Assembly: GCA_949361645.1 (NCBI GenBank)
Contig: OX442419.1
Coordinates: 10,756,351 to 10,820,350, forward strand
Length of the DNA: 64,000 nt
Direction: 5' to 3'
Source: Spongilla lacustris
Taxonomy: Eukaryota; Porifera; Demospongiae; Spongillida; Spongillidae
In this document: one piece after another, positions 14,849 through 24,200 of the stretch
Layout: every line of letters starts with the position of its first letter
Numbering within the stretch: the stretch's first letter is position 1
The notes under the pieces: model-generated
The model's database searches: none
What the model was told of the DNA's origin: nothing
The model's input: the letters and a program-made list of their open reading frames with translations, nothing else
Made by a program: the position numbers and the translations under genes

Positions 14849-15039
14849 TATAGGCATTTCCCCAGACCCTATATATATGTGGATACGCAAGGGTGTGGCT
14901 ACACCAGACTAATGTACGTGTATATGTATCAGGAGTAGGTCCTATGTAGGATTTGAAGTGTGATGAATACGATTGGCAAAACTACTTCCGGATCTGAAAA
15001 TATTACAGATCATACTAATAGAATATAGCACACAAGGGC

Positions 15040-15405
15040 TCAGCTAACAGGCCAGCTGGATCTTGCCAGGATAGCCCTAGCGTTCTCCCTCACCAAGGTC
15101 AGGCTTAGCCTTCCATACATGTCCTGCCACACCCCGGCTTCACTGAAGGCTGAGCATGACACTGCCCGGCAACCTCCTGCTGGTATGGTTGAACGTTTCT
15201 CTCCCCAACCACCATATGCCTCTACAGCCATCCAAGTTCCGCACACTTCGGGCCATTCTTGGTCATTTTGACCACTTCTTTTTCTGGTGCCGAGTAACCC
15301 ACACTCCCACAGTTGTGCTTGCTCCCAGAATCAAGCTTGCATGGGTTGAGCGGATTCACAACTGTGATATCACAGGCAGCAGATTTGCCAATGGACCATG
15401 ATGGG
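15040..15405 (-). pseudogene. R2-like retroelement nuclease C-terminus, fragment
   Basis: Minus-strand remnant of the C-terminal restriction-like endonuclease region of a retroelement polyprotein. It shows DITVVNPLNP, then GPKCAELGW, a frameshift, MAVEAYGGWGE and a closing VRENARAIL. The same order is present at 30600-31048 and in part at 19640-19830. The Asp of DITVV would be one of the nuclease acidic residues. A frame change near 15240 and loss of everything upstream make it dead. Assignment to the R2-like group rests on the related copy at 16900-19560. Confidence 0.6.
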
Positions 15406-15477
15406 ACCAGGCTAGGATATAAGCTAGACGGGTTTGGGAATGCGAATGGTCCATGCCACTTCCCTTCTCAAGCTCAG

Positions 15478-16470
15478 GGTCTGATAAGATAAGATTCGCT
15501 TGGATAAGAGGTTTATTGCTTTATCTTTGCCACAATTGAAGCCTATAATGTTAGAAGGACCTAGAGAAGATAAGTTAGAAACTTTCTGCCAAATTATCAT
15601 TTACTTAGCTAGAGTTATGCTGTCAATCTTTTGACTGCTTAATTTATTGGAACTATCGAAGCGCTTGTCAGAGCTGTTTAATTTGCCAGCCCATGCAGAA
15701 ACACGTGTGTGATTCATATTATATCATTGAGTGGCCATTTGTTCTGAGTGTTTTAGTAGATTGTACAAGTAGATGTAACAAAGAATTTCATCTAAGCTAC
15801 ACATACATTGCCATTGCTGTTTTCTCTTCAGATGGGACACTGAGATCACATTTCTACCTTTGTCACATGATGCACCCTACCTTTGTCACATGATGCACCC
15901 TACCTTTGTCACATGATGCACCCTACCTTTGTCACATGATGCACCCTACCTTTGGAACTGTGCCAACGGTATCGGTCAGCATGCACATGAAAGAAGCTTA
16001 GACGTTTTTACTGCCATCCGGCCTGTTCGACACTTCCTTCTCTATCAATTGTTACGTTTTACATGCACGTATACTAGTATTTAGTAAGTACAGCCGAGCG
16101 TAACAAAAGCGTTCAAGAAAAATTATGATGTAGCAGCTGTGTTCATGTGGACAATTACGTCGTCAGTCCAACTTGGAGCCTGTTTTAATAATCAGCATAC
16201 ATGTACATTCTAATATAACGCTTAGAAACTTCAGACAACAGAGATAACGCACATTCATTCCCACAGTCGAACCTTTTTAAAAGTTTCTCCTCCTCCTCCT
16301 ACCGGATCTGATAAGATAAGATTCGCTTGGATAAGAGGTTTATTGCGTTGTATCTTTGCCCGATTGAAGCGTAATGTTAGCGGTTTATGAAAAGGACCTG
16401 AGAAGACAAGTTAGAAACTACTGCCAGATGTGTTCTTAGCTAGAGTTATGATTTCAGGGGTGCTGAGTTT
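15478..16470. repeat. pair of direct repeats of about 170 bp
   Basis: 15478-15660 and 16305-16470 share GATAAGATAAGATTCGCTTG, the TTTATTGC block, AAGTTAGAAACT and TTAGCTAGAGTTATG in the same orientation, with small indels. They could be ends of a deleted LTR-type element or two insertions of one short repeat. The 0.6 kb between them holds no coding sequence. Confidence 0.6.
15856..15952. repeat. 24-bp tandem repeat, about 4 copies
   Basis: CCTTTGTCACATGATGCACC followed by CTAC, repeated head to tail. Confidence 0.9.
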
Positions 16471-16753
16471 ATGGGATGCTATCTTTTATCTGATCTGCAC
16501 AACATGTACTAACCATAGAATCGCTCTCTCACCCTCCTTATTGGGCTATACGTGAGGGCGTAGCCCAACCTCCACGTTTTGGTATCGATAAGAATTGTAT
16601 TCATCTCATAGTGAGTGAGGGCTACTATCACATGCAGCAATTTGTAGGCCTATAACCAACCTTCCGCAAAATGCGTATGTCGGGCTACGCTCCACTAAGA
16701 TAAATTCCCCCCTTCTTTCGGCCATCTGTTTCTCCCATAGTAGTCCATGTGCA

Positions 16754-16880
16754 GAATAGACCCTTCCCTTTAAAACGTACTCCGGACGTGACATCACTAA
16801 TTAACGTACTTAATCCATTTCGTTAAGTACGTTGATTAGTGATGTCACGTCCGGAGTACTTCTTAAAGGGAAGGGTCTAT
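16754..16880. mobile_element. palindromic MITE-like element
   Basis: Two arms of about 58 bases, AATAGACCCTTCCCTTTAAA inward and its inverse, meet around a spacer near 16812-16820. The inner arm contains GTACTCCGGACGTGACATCA. Related CCGGAGTAC ends are seen inverted at about 38200 and 38650. Confidence 0.75.
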
Positions 16881-16899
16881 TATAATAATTTAAAAACTT

Positions 16900-19560
16900 C
16901 CTAAACTGTGATGATCTACCCTTGAGCAAATGGCAAGAAGAGTTCTACAGCAATTCAATGGCAACATTTCCTTTTGAGGTGTAGACCACATAGTGCAAAG
17001 TTGCGTGATAATGGTACAGATATTCAAGCACTCATGTCCTGTCGTCTGATTGCACTGGACAAGTGCCCAGGAGTTCGCTCCATTGCAATTGGAGAGGTAT
17101 CACCGTAATTGGAAAGGTAATGGTTAAGGCTACTGGCATTGATGTTGAAGAATTGTGTTAGTCAGCTATGCTCTGGGCTGCAAGCTGGAATTGAAGGAGC
17201 AGTTCATGCTATCAGGGAATTATATGAAGAACATTGTGGCTGTAACAGAGCTAGTGGTAGCAACCAGCCCCTGCACACTGCTTTGTTGCAGAACACGTAT
17301 AATCACCAAGAAAAGAACACCAATTACAACTCAGGAATCTATATTAATTTGTATGACTTGGTGTTGTACATGCTCGTAGGACCGGGTGCTCACATTCCTT
17401 CCCCCTTCTCCTGCAGCAACCCTGTTGCTGAACTTCTGGAGAGAGCATCGGCGTTTGGTTCAGGACTCCCGCTTGATGTTGTGCCTCGAATGTATACGGC
17501 TGAAGAGATAAACTCCACCTGCACAGTCTGGCATCTGATTCTTTCAGTTTTTCTAGCCACTCAAGTGATCGATGGTCGGTCTGAATCACAAACCTCCTAA
17601 CTAACAGATACACTCTGAAAGCTTCTACAGCCAATTTTATGGCTAAGCATTCCTTTTCAATCGTGGAGTAGTGCTGTTCCCTTGGCAATAATTTCTTACT
17701 ATAGTAGCCCACTGGATGTTCGTGACCATCTGCTCCGAGTTGACTAAGCACTGCTTGAACCCCTTGATCCGAAGCGTCAGTCTGTAAAACAAACCTCTTT
17801 GTAAGGTCCGGACTAATCAAACTGGATCCGTGCATAACGCCCTTAGGCAATGGTTGTGGAGTTGCCAAAAATGCCTTTAATTCTTTGAATAGACCAGCCA
17901 CTTTGTGGAACTTGCGGATTCAGTGGCCACGTTGTGCTCGCTTCTTATTCGGGCTATGCGTCATTAGTAATACAAGGTAGTTCAGAATTCTTCCTAAGCA
18001 AAGAAGAGGTTGCCCAAGGGGGCCCACTTTCCATGCTCATATATGCTGCAGCATTATTACCCCTAATTAAGAGTCTCACAAATCAGGATAAGTGGATACA
18101 AAATTGGTATTCAGATGACTGCCTGCATAGCTGAGCTTCCCAAACTGCAGGAGTGGTTCGTGAATTTGTGTCAATTTGGTCCAGACTATGGCTATCATCC
18201 AGAACCCAGTAAAACAGTGTTAATCGTCAATACAAAAGATGAACTTGCTGCCAAAGAGTTATTTGGAGAGTTAGGTTTAAAAATAGTTAATGAGTATCAT
18301 TTCTTAGGTGGCTTCATTGAGGAACAAGATGCAGTGAATGATTTTGTCCAAGAGAAGTGAAGACCTGGGTTTCCAGAGTAAATAAGCTGGGAGAAGCTGC
18401 TGATGATTACCCTCAAGCTGCACATGCTGCACTCTCAAAGTCACTGCAGTTGTGAGTGGTCCTACCTACAGAGAGTTATACCTAACTGTGAGAAGCTCTT
18501 TACTAGATTGCAAGATGCTATAAATCAGACCTTTTGGCCAACTTTGTTTAAAGCATCAGTGAGTGAACCTGAGACCAAATTATTTTCACTACCTGCTCGT
18601 CTTGGTGGCACGGGAGTCTGAAACCCAGTCTTAATGGCCCAACATGCATTTACAACATCTAGGTCATGCACCGACCATATAGTTCAGGTTATCAAGGGTA
18701 CTCTATGTTTTTCATTATTTGACCATAAACAGCATGTAACTGAGGTACACTCGGGACTGAACCATGAACTAGATAACCAGGATCAGCAGTGTCTAAGCTC
18801 GGTTTTGCAAAGTTTTGATGATGACAGGAAGCGAGCTAACCAGAGAGATGTAGATGGTAAAACATCTATATGGTTGACAGTGATGCCTGTTGCCCATCAT
18901 CATTTTGATCTGTCTTCAGTTGAATTTTGGGATGCATTAGCACTGAGATACCATCGCCCTTTATTAAACATGCCTACTTTTTGTGATGGTTGCGGCTTCC
19001 AGTCTAGTATGGAGCATGCCCTTGGCTGTAGAATAGGAGGTCTAGTTATCCAGAGGCACAATGAAATAAGAGATGCTTTGGGAGACCTGGCCTCAATTGC
19101 ATATGTACAAAGAAGTCATTCGAGAGCCAGTTGTAAGAGAAGCAGATGACAAAAACAATGTTCCAGCTCTCATTGCAGACCTAGGAGTTCGTAGTTGTTG
19201 GCAGCCCCAAGTTGTAACACTTTTTGATGTACGAGTAGTGGACACTGATGCCAAATCATATGTGCAACGCAATGTTGAGGCTGTGCTTTTTTCAGCGGAA
19301 CACATGAAAAAAAAAGAAATATGTGGACGCAGTTGAGGCGAGACATGTAACCTGGATGGTGTTCTGGGTCGCGAAGCCAGGATGTTTGTGAATAGGCCGC
19401 CTGGGATTGCTGACATGTGGAAGAAATCCCGTAGTATAGTAAAGTAATGGGTTGGGTCAGAGCAAAGATGCCCTTTGCCATTCTTAGGGCAACTAACCTT
19501 TGTGGCTCTAGAAGGAAATGGAGGGAGCTGGGCTCCCCAGTTACATGGACTTAATTGTGC
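16900..19560 (+). pseudogene. R2-like retroelement: reverse transcriptase plus restriction-like nuclease, degenerate
   Basis: Broken plus-strand polyprotein of a target-primed retroelement. Upstream of 17340 are SCRLIALDKCPGVRS and QLCSGLQAGIEGAVHAIREL, typical of the RT fingers region. After an interruption come EVAQGGPLSMLIYAAALLPL and WYSDD, the RT catalytic block (usually YADD). The thumb-like stretch includes PDYGYHPEPSKT, FLGGFIEE and CEWSYLQRVIPNCEKL. Near 18975-19060 a zinc-knuckle-like C-x2-C-x7-H-x3-C is followed by RHNEIRDALGDLA, the arrangement seen before the nuclease of R2-type elements. PALIADLGVRS and LFDVRVVDTDA supply the PD-(D/E)XK-type acids. Frame changes near 18360, 18400, 19140 and 19340, plus stops, show it is dead. 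A gypsy fragment interrupts it at about 17340-17905. RT identity is firm; the R2-like label is inferred from the nuclease region. Confidence 0.75.
17344..17901 (-). pseudogene. Ty3/gypsy RNase H fragment nested in the R2-like element
   Basis: Minus-strand open frame of 185 codons. [19 protein letters not shown], then HPVGYYSKKLLPREQHYSTI, EKECLAIKLAVEAFRVYL and VIQTDHRSLEWL are the RT-connected RNase H motifs of Ty3/gypsy pol. The TDASD aspartate, the EKECLA glutamate and the QTDHRSL aspartate are RNase H catalytic-type residues. No integrase, protease or LTR is visible on either side, so only a piece of pol was inserted or survives. It lies opposite in strand to its host element and splits the RT between AGIEGAVHAIREL and the QGGPLSM block. 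Confidence 0.85.
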
Positions 19561-19639
19561 AACCTGTTTATGTTTTCTTTATACTTTTGGTTCTTATTCT
19601 TGTATGTATGTAGTTATGTATTTTACTTTCATTAAACTT

Positions 19640-19830
19640 CTAAATGTAGCAGTGGATTCCTATGGGGCTTGGGGTAAAGAGGCTTCATTGTTTTTTTGCA
19701 CAAGTTGCTGCTCGGCTTGCAATCCACAAGTCCCAGCCAAAGTCACAGGCTTCTTTCGACCTGTTCTCCAACTTAAGCATTTACTTAATTAGAGCAAATG
19801 CCAGAGCCATTCTCCGAAAAGTGTAGAACC
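19640..19830 (+). pseudogene. R2-like retroelement C-terminal fragment (SYGAWG subfamily)
   Basis: Contains VDSYGAWGKEASLFF and, after a frame change, RANARAILRKV, matching in order the end of the fragment at 30600-31048. It belongs to a different subfamily from the element just upstream and stops next to a palindromic MITE-like element. Confidence 0.6.
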
Positions 19831-19874
19831 GTAGTGTCTCTGTGTTTGATTATGTATTCATAAATGTTTATATT

Positions 19875-20131
19875 AAAATGAAATAAGGAATGTAGGATTT
19901 GTTTGCACCATTTGACTTCAATAACAAGTAAGGAAACAAGGGATTACAGAAATTATGCAATTATGATTTTATAAATATTACATACCTATATTTAGCAAGT
20001 TTATGGTACACCTATGTAGATTTGTAATGTAATATTTATAAAATCGTAATTGCATAATTTCCATAATCCCTTGTTTCCTTACTTGTTATTGAAGTGAAAT
20101 GGTGCAAACAATACATTCCTAATTTCATTTT
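19875..20131. mobile_element. palindromic MITE-like element, 257 bp
   Basis: Inverted arms of about 90 bases: AAAATGAAATAAGGAATGTA at the left end and its approximate inverse at the right end. Inside both arms are GTTTGCACCATTT and CAAGTAAGGAAACAAGGGAT. The AACAAGGGAT core is shared with the smaller palindrome at 23589-23719. No coding capacity. Confidence 0.8.
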
Positions 20132-20700
20132 AATTAAATTTTTTAGACCTTGTGGTATATAAGCATTGCTCTCAAACCAATATATGTTTTTAAGCGATTT
20201 CATGATCGTGATCCTGTCAGCTTCTAGGGCCCCAGACCTAGCCTGGGGACCCGACTGATGGTTGTACTATCAGTTTGGAAACCACTGCGCCAACTGCAGG
20301 ATTTCTGCAGTGATCATGAATCTCATTTATGCTCCACCTTTCAGCATGATTATAGCGTATTTGCGATGAAAAGATTACTCGATAACCCTCTGGTTCCAAT
20401 GGAGATATCTGTAAAGAAGTATCTCCAGAACAGCTGGAAAACTTGGATATCCCAAATTGAAGAGCCACCAAATTGAAGTCATCTTGTCTTCAGTGACAGG
20501 GAATGATTTAAATTAGACGCACAACACTGATTTAGGCAAAAGTCTGGGGACTATTAGTACTGTAATATGAAATATTCTGTTCAACCACTCATTGCATTCC
20601 AGAGGGTTGTTACTAGAGTCATGCAACACCGGTGGACTAAATTTATTCTCGCTGTTCCCTCATACCTCCATTCTCCTCCTTTCCCCTTCAAGCTGTTCCT
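20132..20700. other. no gene seen
   Basis: Short open frames on both strands overlap each other and show no domain. The start of the receptor gene that follows could lie here, but no signal-peptide exon could be identified. Confidence 0.4.
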
Positions 20701-20714
20701 CCAATATCTCCTCC

Positions 20715-20980
20715 CTTTCTCATTATTATATCATGCCTTCCTTATCATTACATCATGCCTTCCTCATCATTACATCATGCCTTCCTCATTATTACATCAT
20801 GCCTTCCTCATTATTACATCATGCTTTTCTCATTATTACATCATGCCCTCATCATTATTACATCATGCCTTCCTCATTATTACATCATGCCTTCCTCATT
20901 ATTACATCATGCCTTCCTCATTATTACATCATGCCTTCCTCATTATTACATCATGCCTTCATTATTACATCATACCTTCC
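20715..20980. repeat. 22-bp minisatellite, about 12 copies
   Basis: Unit CATGCCTTCCTCATTATTACAT minus small variants, head to tail. Long plus-strand frames through it come from the stop-free unit. Confidence 0.92.
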
Positions 20981-21294
20981 TCACTCCCAGGTGCTGTGTT
21001 CTATACTACCAATGGTGAGATTGGCCCCTCCCCTTACTGCTTCATTATGCCACTCCCACTTCATTGCCCTCTGGATAAGGGAGAGGGAATGGAGGGGGAG
21101 GGGTGTGTGGAGAGGAGTGGAAGGGTGGGGATGGAGGAAGTAAGGAGGTGGGGTGGAATGAGTGAGGAAGTAGATGGAGAGATGGAATAGGTGGAATAGT
21201 ACCTAGGAGTGTGCATCAAGGAAGGTGGGATGTGGAGGTACTACTTGTGAAGAGGGATACACCTTCACTTTCAATCATCAAATGTCCACTCCAG

Positions 21295-24200
21295 CATCTT
21301 GCCCATCATCTCAGTTCCCATGCAACAATGGAAACTGTGTCCCTTACTATGACACTTGTAATGGATATGACGATTGTTTTGACAACAGTGATGAATTTGG
21401 ATGTGGTGAGTGATGGTGTGGGTGTGATGGGCAGGTCATCTTTACATCACTGGTGTAGTGATGGAGTGGTCATTATGTCTGAGGAGGGGTCATTACATCA
21501 TTGGGTGTGGTGATGGGAAGGTCATTACATCATTGGGTGTGCTGATGGGAAGGTCATTACATTATTGGGTGTGGTAATTGGATGTGGTGACATTGTTGGT
21601 ATGGTAAGGTCATCATTGGTATGGTGATGAGAGGGTCATCATTGACTGGTGATGGAGGTCATCATTACATCATTGCTATGGCAATGGAAGGATTATCATG
21701 ACTATTGTAGTGGGAGTGGTCATTATGACATATTTGGGTGTGGTGATGGATTTTCCTCTATATCTTGTGGGCCACACCCACTTCTCTGTTTAGGAAATTG
21801 CTCTGAGTACCAGTTTCAATGCAGAAATGGACAATGCATTGATGCAACTCTGGCCTGCAATAGAGTAATAGACTGCGCTGATGGAAGTGATGAGAGTGGC
21901 TGTTTATGTGAGTTAGGGACAGGGGTGGGGCACGGTCAGAAGACAGGGGGTGTGGCATGGTCAGAAGACAGGGGGTGTGGCACGGTCAGAAGACAGGGGG
22001 TGGGGCATAGTCAGAAGACAGGGGGTGAGACAGGCCATGTGCAGGTTATCAAAAGCCTACAGAACTTGAATAATGTTACACTAAAGCACAGGGCTTTGTT
22101 TATGATTAGCTTTGGCTCTCATTCTTTAGATACATGATCGAGATGGCAGAGCATACAAAAATTGCCCACAATCTTGATGACAGAGAAAATTTTGTGTGCT
22201 TGGCAAAAAGAGTTAAATTGTATCTGCCTAAAATGCTTTTAGCAGGTGTTGTTGTAAATTGGAACAACAGGAGCTAAATGAGGGGCGTGTCCCAACCAGA
22301 GTCACTAACAGCACACTGGCATTGTTTTCTGCTGCCACTTTGCAAGTAGCCCACTTTGCTATATTGATCGCCGTTATTTCAAGGGTTGGCTGGCTTGTGA
22401 TTTGCAAACGCCTACACATAGGCTATTCCAATACCCCTATCTACCAAGTCTTAGAATGGTCCAAGGCGAGCATAAGATATATCTCAATATCACTGATAGC
22501 TCACACATGATGCAATCCTAATCTTATTACTATATCATATGAGCATGTGCACACTCCTTAGGATACCCCCAAACATGTGCACACTCCTTAGGATACCCCC
22601 AAACATGTGCACACTCCTTAGGATACCCCCAAACATAGGCGACGATCTAACATTACGACTGAAACTGTCCCCTCCCATTCAATCCACCTTTCCCCATTAC
22701 CCCTCCCATTCAATCCACCTTTCCCCATTACCCATTCCTGTTCCTCTCCCGTGAAGTATAGTGAGACCGCGTGTGCGCCAAAACCTGTTCTATTTAAAGC
22801 ACAGTACCTCCTCCAATGTGCATCACAATCACTAGTAGGTACCATATAGTAGTATCATGAATATCATTTTTAAAATGCTACCCACTTATAACTCACGTTC
22901 CAAGAATCGAATAGTTTAGCTCTTTGTTGCTATTGAAGCAGAATGGAAGGATTTATTTTTGTGTTTTGTTTTAGTCGCCAGACAGTTTATCGTCATCTTC
23001 CTGGGTGAGTGTAACTTGAGATAGGAACAGCTTTAAAGAGTGCCAATTATACCAATGGCTGTAAGATTTCCAGGAAGAACATATGCTAGTATCAGATAAA
23101 TAAATAAAGCATGAAACCGATATACATAATCATTAAATAGTTAATATGGCGTTCTATATTCATGGCAATATTTTACGTATACTGCATCTTAGCTAGGTGG
23201 GAATTTCATCTATGTCGCCCATCACTTTTGGCTAGCAAAGTTGTTTTTGTCAAAATGCCTTCATGGGAATGAAAGATGAGGGATATACTATAAGAGGAAT
23301 GGCCTCCTGAGTTTGATACAGTGTGGATCCTGAATATGCCCGATCAAACGCGTGCGGTAGTCGAGCCGTGCCGAATTATATCCTGAGCAAAAGTGGGCGT
23401 CAGCTAGCATGCAAATGTTGAATTGAACCGAGCTGTGAGCAAATGCAGTACATTAGAACAGCTGCAAAGGTGACAGAACTGTAAACTTTGTGTTGCTAGG
23501 CAATCATATTACAAGCACTTGTATGTATGAGTTGTGCAATATAGTCATGAATGAAACATTATATAAAGATCATTCTCTGTGAGATAAAGTGTAAAAAGGA
23601 AGAAAACAAGGGATCAGATCAAAAATAGCCCTCTATTTAGCACCATAAAATATACGTACTACAAAATGTTATTTTCGTATCATCGTATCTCCAATCCCTT
23701 GTTCCCTTCCTTTTTACACCACCATTGCCTTCAAATCCTATATACCAATAACTTTCTCAGAGAGAATGTTTTTTATTTCTTGTTTACAAAGGGTTCAAGA
23801 TTGTGTTGTGTTATATCTTAGGAACGATACGTCGTTTAAGCCATTATTTGACTATGGGTATTTGACCTATGAATATAGTTTCAGACACCTGTCCAAGTGG
23901 AACTGTTCGTCTTGTTGGGATATTATCATTTGTGGAGATGTGCTATAATAACTCATGGGGCACCATATGTGGAATGAACATCAGCGGCAATATTGCACAG
24001 GTTGTGTGCAGACAGCTTGGCTTCTCAGGTGAGCTGTGTGCATCACATTACCCCCACTCGTGTGTACAATGATGTCATTCATGTAGTGTGAGCACCCCTC
24101 CTCTTCCCCACTTCAGCATTTTCAGGATACGGCTTTGGTCCAATGTATGGTATGGGCACAGCAAATGTCCTTTTCAATGATCTCTCCTGTGATGGCACAG

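Larger units (their letters stand above)
4258..14850. mobile_element. 10.6-kb Tc1/mariner-type transposon with kilobase inverted arms
   Basis: The left end reads TA-CCGGGTGTCCACGAAAG starting at 4260. The right end is its exact inverse, finishing GGACACCCGG at 14848 and followed by TA. TA target duplication is the hallmark of the Tc1/mariner superfamily, and GGGTGTCC-type termini suit the transposase found inside. The arms match for about 2.4 kb (4260-6700 against 12430-14848), and some stretches of over 200 bases are identical, for example 4446-4673 against 14435-14662. The only recognisable gene inside is a broken transposase on the minus strand (8408-9482). The size and arm length are far beyond the usual 1-3 kb of this superfamily. 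A composite or palindromised element is possible. The boundaries are well supported; calling it one mobile unit is an inference. Confidence 0.8.

Noticed and set aside
20567..21190. Overlapping plus-strand frames of about 200 codons
   Set aside because: They run through the 22-bp repeat in all three frames and show only repeat peptide plus low-complexity Gly/Glu sequence.
22944..23005. Possible signal-peptide exon (ATG, hydrophobic, followed by GTGAGT)
   Set aside because: It would end in phase 2, incompatible with the phase-1 SRCR exon downstream, and it lies after the LDLa exons.
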